Below, piece by piece: positions 55,360 through 64,000 of a DNA stretch of 64,000 nucleotides (position 1 is its first letter; every line of letters begins with the position of its first letter). The DNA lies in NCBI RefSeq assembly GCF_001552135.1, contig NZ_BCQP01000017.1:124001-188000 (forward strand), written 5' to 3'. The position numbers and the translations under genes are program-made. The DNA is from Actinomadura chibensis NBRC 106107. Lineage in GTDB: Bacteria > Actinomycetota > Actinomycetes > Streptosporangiales > Streptosporangiaceae. The notes beneath the pieces were generated by a model, which was given only the letters and a program-made list of their open reading frames with translations, did not search any database and had not been told where the DNA came from.

Positions 55360-55559
55360 GGTCCCGGCGTAGCTTCCCTCGGTCACGTCAAGCATGATGC
55401 CCAGCAGTCTCGGGCGTGTCTCCACCGCCGAGTACAACAGAATGGTCACAGTGCTGGATGAACCCTGGGGATACTACGCATCGCGGTCTGTCCGCTGCGC
55501 CCCGTGCCCGGTTATCCACAGGCTACCCACAGAAACACGGGCCGCCCGCGGAAACGACG

Positions 55560-55587
55560 AGACCCCCGTCCGGACGGACGGGGGTCT
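55560..55587 (-). terminator. Terminator hairpin after groEL
   Basis: AGACCCCCGTCC (55560-55571) pairs perfectly with GGACGGGGGTCT (55576-55587) across GGAC, about 74 bp downstream of the groEL stop. It separates the groESL operon from the sigD promoter region. Confidence 0.85.
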
Positions 55588-55660
55588 GCCGACGATCACC
55601 AGGCGGGACGAGCCGCTCGCCCGCGCCCGGCGCGGTGATCACAAGCGGATCGGACGCGGA

Positions 55661-57304
<1,644 letters not shown>

Positions 57305-57375
57305 TCACGCGATCCGCCCCGGCAGCCCCGCCGAAGGCGGCGCCGACCGGGGCGGGTGCATCACGTTCTCGGTGA

Positions 57376-57684
57376 TTACTTCTCGATGACCGCGAGCACG
57401 TCGCGGGCCGAGAGGACGAGGTACTCCTCGTTGTTGTACTTGACCTCGGTGCCGCCGTACTTGCTGTACAGCACGACCTCGCCGACCTTGACGTCGACGG
57501 GGACGCGCTCGCCCTTGTCGTCGACGCGGCCGGGGCCCACCGCGATGACGGTGCCCTCCTGGGGCTTCTCCTTCGCCGTGTCCGGGATCACCAGGCCGGA
57601 AGCGGTGGTGGTCTCGGCCTCAAGCGGCTGGACGACGATACGGTCCTCAAGCGGCTTGAGAACAACCTTGGTGGCGGTCGTCAC
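57376..57684 (-). CDS. groES: Co-chaperonin GroES
   Basis: A 102-residue 10-kDa co-chaperonin that caps the GroEL ring. It reads [20 protein letters not shown], then the mobile loop [20 protein letters not shown], and ends [23 protein letters not shown] 57684 follows GGGGAGGTCAGATC. It is the first gene of groES-groEL1. The CIRCE operator lies about 125 bp upstream. Confidence 0.98.
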   Translation of the reverse strand: MTTATKVVLKPLEDRIVVQPLEAETTTASGLVIPDTAKEKPQEGTVIAVGPGRVDDKGERVPVDVKVGEVVLYSKYGGTEVKYNNEEYLVLSARDVLAVIEK

Positions 57685-57807
57685 GATCTGACCTCCCCTT
57701 CGATTGGTCCTCGGCCGACCACATCGGGCCGGCCAGCACATGTGACAGAAGAGGCGACCCTGGACCGGCCTGCCGTCGCGGGTGCCAGACCGACCTTCGT
57801 CGCTGTA

Positions 57808-57834
57808 TTGGCACTCTCGTATGGAGAGTGCCAG
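57808..57834 (-). promoter_or_regulatory. CIRCE operator (HrcA binding site) of groESL
   Basis: TTGGCACTC at 57808-57816 and GAGTGCCAG at 57826-57834 are separated by 9 nt, matching CIRCE (TTAGCACTC-N9-GAGTGCTAA) in 16 of 18 arm positions or nearly so. It lies in the 5' region of groES on the reverse strand, 123 bp upstream of its start. Repression by HrcA and heat induction follow from the family. Confidence 0.93.
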
Positions 57835-57930
57835 TCATGGAGACTATTCCGTGCCCGGTAACCCGTCAACATGGACACGGACGCACACGTCAGCCGTTCC
57901 TGCGCGTTCACCGGCCGCTAACTTCGGCGC

Positions 57931-59160
57931 ATGGACATCGCGTCGTTCGCGGCCCTGCGCGGGCCGTCCGGCCGGGCGGTCCTCGCGGAGGCGTCCGGAG
58001 CGGACGTGAGCGAGGGCGGCCTCCTCGCGACGGCGTCCCGGCTGCGCGAGCGGCACGACCCCGCGCTCGTGGCCGCCGCGCTGACCCAGGTGCGGCTGCG
58101 GCAGCGCGCGCGGGTCAAGTTCGGCGCGGACGCCGACCGCATGTACTTCACCCAGAACGGGCTGGAGCAGTCGACCCGTGCGAGCGTGGCTTCCCACCGT
58201 GCGCGACGGTTCGCCGACCGTCTGCCTGGGGGACGTGTCCTGGAACTGGGGTGCGGCATAGGCGCGGACCTCATCGCACGGGCACGGGACGGTCTCCCAG
58301 GCGACGGTGTGGAGATCGACCCGCTGACGGCCGAGGTGGCAAGGGCCAACGTGTCCGCGCTGGGGTTGGACGGCCTCGCGTCCGTCCGCGTGGGTGACGC
58401 GACCAAGGAAGACCCGGACGGGTACGACGCCGTTTTCGCCGACCCCGGACGACGCACCGCGCGGGGCAGGGTGTTCGACCCGCGTTCCTACGAGCCGCCC
58501 TTGGACGCCGTCCTGGAGAAGGCCGGACGGGTGAGGGCCGCCTGCGTCAAGGTCGCTCCGGGGATACCGCATGAGGCCGTCCCGGACGGCGCCGAAGCGG
58601 AATGGGTGTCGGTCGGGGGCGACGTCAAGGAGGCGGCCCTGTGGCTTGGCGAATTCGCCGGGGACGTGGGGCGCCGCGCCACGCTGCTTACCTCTGACGT
58701 CGATCCGCAGGTGTGGACGCTGACTCCGTCTGGCCAGGACGTCCCCGATGTACGCGAATGGGGACGTTATCTGTACGAGCCAGACGGGGCCGTCATTCGC
58801 GCCCATCTGGTGGGCGAGGTCGCAGCGTCGGTGGACGGCGGCCTCGCCGATCCGCACATCGCCTACATCACGTCCGACGCGCTGCGTCCCACGCCTTTCG
58901 CATCCGTGTACGAGGTCGAGGACGTCGTGCCGTTCTCGGTCAAGCGGCTGCGCGCGGAGCTGCGCCGCCGCGAGGTCGGCGTGCTCACGGTGAAGAAGCG
59001 CGGGTCGGCGGTGGACGTCGAGCGCCTGCGCCGCGACCTGGGCTTCGGCGGGCGGCGCCCCGGCCACGGCGCGGCCGAGCTGACGCTGGTGGTGACGCGG
59101 GTCGGGCGCGACCCGGTCGCGCTGCTGGCGCGTCCCGTGCCGCAGGCGCCGCCGGGCTGA
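57931..59160 (+). CDS. Class I methyltransferase with THUMP-like C-terminal domain
   Basis: A 409-residue protein. After an N-terminal helical region (RLRERHDPALVAAALTQVRL, ...ADRMYFTQNGLEQSTR) comes a SAM-binding domain with VLELGCGIGADLIARARDGL and DGVEIDPLTAEVARANV, and an Asp-Pro motif FADPGRRTARGRVF in the catalytic position. The C-terminus is a THUMP-like domain (DVVPFSVKRLRAELRRREVG, VLTVKKRGSAVDVERLRRDL). Probably an RNA methyltransferase or nucleic-acid-binding relative; the substrate is unknown. It is divergent from groES, sharing the CIRCE-containing region. ATG 57931 lacks a strong ribosome binding site. Confidence 0.85.
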   Translation: MDIASFAALRGPSGRAVLAEASGADVSEGGLLATASRLRERHDPALVAAALTQVRLRQRARVKFGADADRMYFTQNGLEQSTRASVASHRARRFADRLPGGRVLELGCGIGADLIARARDGLPGDGVEIDPLTAEVARANVSALGLDGLASVRVGDATKEDPDGYDAVFADPGRRTARGRVFDPRSYEPPLDAVLEKAGRVRAACVKVAPGIPHEAVPDGAEAEWVSVGGDVKEAALWLGEFAGDVGRRATLLTSDVDPQVWTLTPSGQDVPDVREWGRYLYEPDGAVIRAHLVGEVAASVDGGLADPHIAYITSDALRPTPFASVYEVEDVVPFSVKRLRAELRRREVGVLTVKKRGSAVDVERLRRDLGFGGRRPGHGAAELTLVVTRVGRDPVALLARPVPQAPPG

Positions 59161-59785
59161 CCCGCCCGGAGCGGCGCCGGACGCCGATCAAGTCCAAAGA
59201 TCTCCCCGCGGCCGGAGCACGCCAAGCGGGGCCGCGCGACGCGCCATGCCCGGGCAAATCCTCGGCCTTTTCGGCATTGCGTTGACCGGCGATTGCGGGC
59301 GGCGGGCAAGGCCCCCGCCGGGCGCCGGAATCGGCGCGCCGGGATCGGCCGGACCGGGAAACACCAAGGCAGGTTCAGCGGCGGCACTTCGGCGTCCCCG
59401 AATGCGCCGCCGAAAATGGCCGGGGACGCGCCGCGCGGCGGCTCCGCCCATCCGGCGCCCGCCGGCCGCGCGTATCCCGGGGCGCCCCGCGAACGACCGA
59501 CGTTGGACGAGATGTACGGATAGATCGCCGTCGCATGCCCGTCCCGTCCACCCCCCATCCAGGGACATAACCCACGTAATCACCGCAATAGCCGCGAAGC
59601 GGGAATAAGTCTGATCCAACACCAAGACTCTCCAACCGCCCCAGCTGGATAACAGGCGCATTCCACCGAACTCACAATGTTCTCTGCTAGCCGTTATCGG
59701 CGCCCTCCGCACGCACTACAGTGGCCTCTCCAGAGATTCATTGCCGTGCGTCAATTCGTCGCGCCGGCACACGAAGGAGCGTCGG
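59161..59785. other. Noncoding region before the coiled-coil gene
   Basis: These 625 bp hold no convincing gene on either strand. The first 400 bp are GC-rich and readable in several frames but low in family-like sequence. From about 59560 the composition becomes AT-richer (for example GTAATCACCGCAATAG and GATAACAGGCGCATTCC), so the promoter of the coiled-coil gene probably lies here. AAGGAG before GTG 59786 is its ribosome binding site. Confidence 0.6.
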
Positions 59786-61456
59786 GTGGAAACGAATCAC
59801 AACTTCCTGCAGACGGGGGGTCAACCGGTCTCGGATCGGATGCGGGAGTTGCTCGCCCGGGCGGCGCAGGACCACGTCTATGAACAGCGCTCCCAGGGCC
59901 AGGTCCTGGACGAGATCCGCCAGCGGCTGGAGGGCATGGAGTGGCTGCTGCGCGAGGTCCGGGAGCGGGAGCTGACCGGGCTGACCGGGCAGCTCGACAC
60001 CGTCCGCGGCCAGGTCGACACCGTCCGCGGGCAGGTGGACGAGATGGTCGGCAAGCCCCCCGAGTGGGCGGAGGGGCTCGCCGAGCACATCGAGACGTTC
60101 GGCGAGCGGGTCAAGCCGGTCGCCGAGCTGCCCGCGCTGTGGGCCGACGTCGGCGTCGTCGCCGAGAACGTCGACGAGGGGCTGACCCGGATCCAGGCCG
60201 TCCTCGACTCCGCGCAGGCGATCACGGACGCCACCCAGCAGGCGTCCCAGCGCATGGACGAGATGACGAAGCGGCTCGACAAGCTCCAGGGCAGCATGGA
60301 GGCCGCGTCCGTCCGCTTCAACCGGCTCGACAAGTCGCTCGCCGAGCTCGGCCACCGCTCCGAGCGGCTCGAACACTCCGTGAACGGCGTCACGGCCCGG
60401 GTCGACCAGGCGCTCGGCGAGATGGCCGAGCGGATGGAGCAGGGCCTCGACGCGATCGGCGGGCGCGTCGAGGGCGTCGGCGGCCGCCTCGACGGCCTGG
60501 ACGGGCGGCTCGACGGCGTCGACGGCCGCCTCGAAGGCGTGTCCGGCAAGCTCGACGGCCTGGACGGCAGGTTCGAGGGCATCGACGGCCGCCTCGACGG
60601 CGTCACCGAGCGGATCAACCGGCTCCCCGCCACCCTGGAGATCGCGGAGCTGCACCGGCTGCTCGGCGAGCTGGCGCGGCGCCCGGCGGCCGACTACGGC
60701 GACCGGTTCGACGCGCTGGAGAAGCACCTCGCCGAGGCCGTCGACCCGCTGATCGAGGAGCTGCGCGCCCGGCCGGACCGCGACGAGGTCAAGGCCACGA
60801 TGTCGGAGATCGCCGAGACCGCCTACAGCGACGTCGCGCGCCGCATGGACGAGTTCTCCCGCCGCTTCGAGGACGTGCACGAGGACGTCCGCAAGCGGAT
60901 CGAGGGCATCCACGAGCAGGTCGCGACGCGGATCGACGGCGCGCTTGAGGAGTTCACCGCGCAGGTCGACCTCGTGTCCCGCAGCGTCGAGTCGGTGCAC
61001 GCCGACGTCGCGAAGCAGGTCGAGTCCGTGCACCAGGAGGTGTCGCGGCAGGTCGGCGGCGTCCACGAGACGGTCGGCAAGCGGATCGGCGACATCCACG
61101 CCGACGTCACCCGGCAGGTCGGCGTCATCCACGAGGACGTCGCGAAGCAGGTCGGCACCATGCAGGAGGACGTGGCCCGCCAGGTCGGCGGCGTCCAGGA
61201 GGAGTTCGCGCGCCGCGTGGAGGGCATGCAGGACGAGGCGGGCCGCCGCGCCGACGCCGCCCAGGCCGAGTTCGCCAAGCGGGTCTCGCACGTCGAGGAC
61301 GAGGTCGGACGCAAGGTCGACGGCGTCCACGACGACGTGTCCAAGCAGGTCAACGCGGTGCACGAGGACGTGCTGAAGCGTCTTTCCAACCTGGAGGAGA
61401 CGATGCTCGCCCTCGCCGAGGCGCTGCTGCGGCCGCGCCGCGACACCAAGGACTGA
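59786..61456 (+). CDS. Long heptad/hendecad-repeat coiled-coil protein
   Basis: A 556-residue cytoplasmic protein with no signal peptide or membrane segment. The N-terminal 190 residues are generic coiled coil. Residues about 230-275 contain six heptads of the type GRLDGLD, GRLDGVD, GRLEGVS, GKLDGLD, GRFEGID, GRLDGVT. Residues about 350-540 contain roughly a dozen 11-residue units such as VHADVAKQVES, VHQEVSRQVGG, IHADVTRQVGV, MQEDVARQVGG, VEDEVGRKVDG. The register change implies a left-handed coil passing to a right-handed or amphipathic hendecad helix. Possible roles are cytoskeletal or lipid-surface binding; no family is assigned. GTG 59786 follows AAGGAG. Confidence 0.85.
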   Translation: METNHNFLQTGGQPVSDRMRELLARAAQDHVYEQRSQGQVLDEIRQRLEGMEWLLREVRERELTGLTGQLDTVRGQVDTVRGQVDEMVGKPPEWAEGLAEHIETFGERVKPVAELPALWADVGVVAENVDEGLTRIQAVLDSAQAITDATQQASQRMDEMTKRLDKLQGSMEAASVRFNRLDKSLAELGHRSERLEHSVNGVTARVDQALGEMAERMEQGLDAIGGRVEGVGGRLDGLDGRLDGVDGRLEGVSGKLDGLDGRFEGIDGRLDGVTERINRLPATLEIAELHRLLGELARRPAADYGDRFDALEKHLAEAVDPLIEELRARPDRDEVKATMSEIAETAYSDVARRMDEFSRRFEDVHEDVRKRIEGIHEQVATRIDGALEEFTAQVDLVSRSVESVHADVAKQVESVHQEVSRQVGGVHETVGKRIGDIHADVTRQVGVIHEDVAKQVGTMQEDVARQVGGVQEEFARRVEGMQDEAGRRADAAQAEFAKRVSHVEDEVGRKVDGVHDDVSKQVNAVHEDVLKRLSNLEETMLALAEALLRPRRDTKD

Positions 61457-61480
61457 CCGGCGCGAGCCTGGCGCGACGAA

Positions 61481-61510
61481 CGGGCGGGGCCGCTCAGGCG
61501 GCCCCGCCCG
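61481..61510 (+). terminator. Terminator hairpin after the coiled-coil gene
   Basis: CGGGCGGGGCCGC (61481-61493) and GCGGCCCCGCCCG (61498-61510) form a perfect 13-bp stem with a TCAG loop, 25 bp after the stop at 61456. The 194 bp that follow contain AT-richer sequence near 61600-61700, probably the promoter of the APH-family gene. Confidence 0.88.
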
Positions 61511-61704
61511 GACGCGTCCTGGCGGGGCCGGACGGGCCGGGCGGCGGCGCGTGCCGCGCCGCGATACCCATCGGGATCCGCGACGTTTGTCCGGCATTCG
61601 GGTGAGACCACCAAAACTATTCCGTCACGGCACCGCGATGACGTGCAATTTGTTACGTTCCGTCTTCGCAAAATCACTCCCAATACCCTTCGGAATCCGT
61701 TTTC

Positions 61705-62640
61705 ATGGATCAGGTGACGCACACACCGGCTCCCTGCCTGCCGACCGGCGCCCCACCCGGACGCAGCACGCTGCGCTGGGTCGAGGAGTGTCTCGGCCGG
61801 GGCGCCGAGGTCCGCATGGTGCGGCCGCTCGCGGGCGGAGCCGCGCACGCCAACCACGCGCTGCTCGTGAAGAGCCGCTCTGGCGAGGCGCACCGGCTCG
61901 TCCTGCGCCGCTGGACGGCCCGCGAGCCCGCGCCCGCGCGGCGGCACGGCTCCGAGTTCTCCCCGGAACGCGAGATCGCCGCGCTGGCGCTGCTCGCCGG
62001 GTGCGAGATCCCCACCCCGGCCCTCGTCGCGGCCGACCCGGCGGGCGCCTACTGCGACGTCCCCGCGCTGCTGATCACCCGGCTGGGCGGGCACCCGCCC
62101 CGGCCGTCCCCGGACGACCTGCCCGAATACCTCATCCAGCTCGCCGCCGCCCTGCTCGCGGTGCACGCGCTGAACGGCGCGGCCACGATGCCGCCCTACG
62201 TCCCGCACAACCGGCTGGACGCCCGCGTCCCGCCGCGGCACGCGCTCCGCCCGCGGCTGTGGGAGCGGGCCTTCGAGGTCGCGTCCCGGCCCGCGCCCGA
62301 GGCGCCCGCCCGGTTCATCCACCGCGACTACCACGCCGACAACACGCTGTGGTCCTACGGCAAGCTGACCGGCGTGGTCGACTGGTCGGACGCCTCGTCC
62401 GGCCCGATCGCCGTCGACATCGCCCGCATGCGCCGCGGCCTCGCCCTGCGCTACGGCACGTCCGTGGCCGACCGCTTCCTCGCCGCGTTCGACCAGGTCT
62501 CCGGCGGCCACCCGCACGACCCGTACTGGGACGTCCGCAGCGTCCTCGACCTCCTCCCGGAGGACGGCGACCGCGTCATGGACGAGGCCCACGTCCCCCT
62601 CTACGAGGACTACCTCTCCAACCTCCTCGCCCACGCCTAG
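61705..62640 (+). CDS. Aminoglycoside-phosphotransferase-family (APH) kinase
   Basis: A 311-residue small-molecule kinase. The N-lobe contains VRMVRPLAGGAAHANHALLV and the ATP-binding Lys/Arg region RLVLRRWTAREP. The catalytic loop is FIHRDYHADNTLWSYGK and the metal-binding Asp is in GVVDWSDASSGPIAVDIARM. Family members phosphorylate aminoglycosides, choline, homoserine and others. Nothing indicates antibiotic resistance specifically. It is convergent with the two-component genes, 26 bp away. ATG 61705 has no strong ribosome binding site. Confidence 0.9.
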   Translation: MDQVTHTPAPCLPTGAPPGRSTLRWVEECLGRGAEVRMVRPLAGGAAHANHALLVKSRSGEAHRLVLRRWTAREPAPARRHGSEFSPEREIAALALLAGCEIPTPALVAADPAGAYCDVPALLITRLGGHPPRPSPDDLPEYLIQLAAALLAVHALNGAATMPPYVPHNRLDARVPPRHALRPRLWERAFEVASRPAPEAPARFIHRDYHADNTLWSYGKLTGVVDWSDASSGPIAVDIARMRRGLALRYGTSVADRFLAAFDQVSGGHPHDPYWDVRSVLDLLPEDGDRVMDEAHVPLYEDYLSNLLAHA

Positions 62641-62666
62641 CGAGGCCACTCCTAGCGTGCCCGGGC

Positions 62667-63338
62667 CTAGCGTGCGGGGCGCGCGAGGCCCGTCTGGTAG
62701 GCGATGACGACGAGTTGCGCGCGGTCGCGGGCGCCGAGCTTCGTCTTGGCGCGCTGGACGTGGGTGCGCGCGGTCAGCGGGCTGATGAACAGCTCCGCGG
62801 CGATCTCCGCGTCGGACTTCCCGTCCGCGACGAGGAGCGTCACCTCGCGTTCGCGCGCGGTGAGGGCGGCGAGGTCGTCCGGCGAGGCGAGGCCCGCGCC
62901 GGGCTCGGGAACGGCGAGGAACCGGGTGATCAGCGAGCGGGTCGCCGTGCCGGACAGCAGCGCGTCCCCGGCGGCGACCGTGCGGATCCCGGCGAGCAGG
63001 CCGTCCGCGGAGACGTCCTTGCCGAGGAACCCGCTGGCCCCGGCGCGCAGCGCGCGGGCGACGTGCTCGTCCGTCTGGAACGTGGTGAGGATCAGGACGC
63101 GGGTGGACGCCAGCTCGGGGTCGGCGCAGATCGCCTCGGTCGCGGCGAGGCCGTCCGAGCCCGGCATGCGGATGTCCATGAGGACGACGTCGGGACGATG
63201 GACGCGCGCCAGCTCGACGGCCTGCCCACCGTCCGCGGCCTCGGCGACGACCTCCATGTCGTCGGACGAGTCGATCAGGATCCGGAAGGTCGCCCGCAGC
63301 AGAGTCTGATCGTCGGCGAGCAGCAAACGGATGGTCAT
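62667..63338 (-). CDS. NarL/LuxR-family response regulator
   Basis: A 223-residue regulator. Receiver acidic residues are D9-D10 and the phospho-acceptor is D55 (VVLMDIRMPGSDG), with the conserved Lys in LGKDVSADG. The DNA-binding domain is LTAREREVTLLVADGKSDAE then IAAELFISPLTARTHVQRAK. ATG 63338 is 8 bp downstream of the kinase stop, so the pair is an operon. Targets are unknown. Confidence 0.96.
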   Translation of the reverse strand: MTIRLLLADDQTLLRATFRILIDSSDDMEVVAEAADGGQAVELARVHRPDVVLMDIRMPGSDGLAATEAICADPELASTRVLILTTFQTDEHVARALRAGASGFLGKDVSADGLLAGIRTVAAGDALLSGTATRSLITRFLAVPEPGAGLASPDDLAALTAREREVTLLVADGKSDAEIAAELFISPLTARTHVQRAKTKLGARDRAQLVVIAYQTGLARPAR

Positions 63339-63346
63339 CGAGTTCC

Positions 63347-64000
63347 CTATGAATGGATGGGTAGTTCGGCTGTGACGGCGAAGCCGCCCTCGGGACGACG
63401 GCCCGCGCGGAGGCGTCCCCCGGCCGACCGCGCGCGCTCCCGCATCCCGATCAGGCCGAACCCGCCGCCGGAGGCCGCGGGGCGGGGCCCTGCGCCGCCG
63501 TCGTCGCTGACCGTGACGGTCAGCGTGTCGCCGTCGTAGGAGAGCCTCACCTCGGCGGTGTCCGCACCGGCGTGCTTGGCGACGTTGGTGAGCGCCTCCT
63601 GCACGATGCGGAACGCGGCCAGGTCGACCCCGGGTGAGAGCGGCCGCCGCTCCCCGTCGACCGTGACGGTGGCGCGGAGCCCGGCCGAGTCGAACGCGGA
63701 GACCAGCTCGTCCAGCCGCCCGAGGCCGGGGGACGGCTCCAGCGACTCGGGATCGTCGGACCGGCGCAGCAGGCCGACGGCGGCCTGGAGCTCGCGCAGC
63801 GCGGCGGCGGTCGTCCGGCTCAGCTCGCCGAGGATCTCCCCGGCCTGCTCCGGGTCGGTGCGGACGATGTGCGCGGCGGTGCCCGCCTGCGCGTTGGCGA
63901 GGGCCATGTGGTGGGCGACGACGTCGTGCAGCTCCCGGGCGATGCGGACGCGCTCCGCCGCGACCCGGTGCCTGGCCTCCTCCTCGCGGGTGCGTTCGGC
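63347..64000 (-). CDS. Sensor histidine kinase, C-terminal part (cut by window edge)
   Basis: The frame runs from the stop at 63347 to the window edge, about 218 residues of the C-terminal part. The HisKA_3 motif is ERVRIARELHDVVAHHMALA with the phospho-acceptor His. The ATPase domain has IVQEALTNVAKHAGADTAEV, VSDDGGAGP and GGGFGLIGMRERARSAGGRL. The N-terminal sensory and membrane segments lie beyond the edge, so the signal is unknown. It pairs with the response regulator 8 bp downstream. Confidence 0.95.
   Translation of the reverse strand, partial: AERTREEEARHRVAAERVRIARELHDVVAHHMALANAQAGTAAHIVRTDPEQAGEILGELSRTTAAALRELQAAVGLLRRSDDPESLEPSPGLGRLDELVSAFDSAGLRATVTVDGERRPLSPGVDLAAFRIVQEALTNVAKHAGADTAEVRLSYDGDTLTVTVSDDGGAGPRPAASGGGFGLIGMRERARSAGGRLRAGRRPEGGFAVTAELPIHS

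Noticed and set aside
61705..62640. Aminoglycoside resistance gene.
   Set aside because: Only the generic APH-family catalytic motifs are present; the family has many non-resistance substrates and no resistance context is visible.

Overview
The window is GC-rich, densely coding DNA from a filamentous actinomycete. Codon usage is strongly G/C-ended, GTG starts are frequent, and long antisense open frames are common. A member of the Streptosporangiales, most likely Thermomonosporaceae (Actinomadura-like), fits best; this is inferred from gene content, not from a marker-gene comparison. Three markers point this way: two very large fusions of a glycosyltransferase with a teichoic-acid glycerophosphotransferase, a WhiJ/Scr1-DUF397 developmental cluster, and a groES-groEL operon whose GroEL ends in a His-rich tail.

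Layout. 1-3102: partial GNAT acetyltransferase, MaoC-like hydratase and the helicase PcrA. 3398-5221: an intracellular M4-like metallopeptidase followed by an emfourin-type protease inhibitor. 5233-7240: PEP-dependent dihydroxyacetone kinase operon dhaK-dhaL-dhaM. 7391-10639: PIG-L deacetylase, SRPBCC protein, penicillin-recognising serine hydrolase and a DUF4190/septum-formation membrane protein. 10772-14406: two-component system with a PspC-domain kinase, divergent from a PspC/LiaF-like membrane protein. 14492-18770: TetR regulator, an iron-site-defective cysteine-dioxygenase-like cupin, a Tat-exported PhoD phosphatase, and a translationally coupled acidic protein plus leaderless CHAP/peptidoglycan-binding protein. 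18994-23793: three-subunit molybdenum hydroxylase with a CoxG-like protein. 23903-32905: methyltransferase, divergent serpin and two tandem GT2/TagF-like fusions. 33057-38314: OxyR, a WhiJ-type cluster, a secreted protein, and ahpC-ahpD preceded by an excellent OxyR-type operator.

38362-57684 resembles, from memory, the Mycobacterium tuberculosis order guaA ... choD, guaB3, guaB2, DUF5319, rsdA, sigD ... groEL1, groES. Two secreted M43 metalloproteases, an AlkD-like protein, an aldehyde dehydrogenase, a TetR regulator and glpD are interleaved. The groESL operon has a clear CIRCE operator. 57931-64000: THUMP-like methyltransferase, a 556-residue heptad/hendecad coiled-coil protein, an APH-family kinase and a second two-component system cut by the window edge.

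Functional links are visible. DhaKLM and GlpD both feed glycerol or dihydroxyacetone carbon into triose phosphates. GuaA, GuaB and GuaB3 concern guanine nucleotides. OxyR, AhpC and AhpD form a peroxide response. The TagF fusions, PspC proteins, CHAP protein and serine hydrolase concern the cell envelope. No rRNA, tRNA, CRISPR array, insertion sequence or prophage was recognised. The least explained elements are the metallopeptidase/emfourin pair, the acidic protein/CHAP pair, the hendecad-repeat protein, the GT2-degenerate TagF fusion and the defective cupin.
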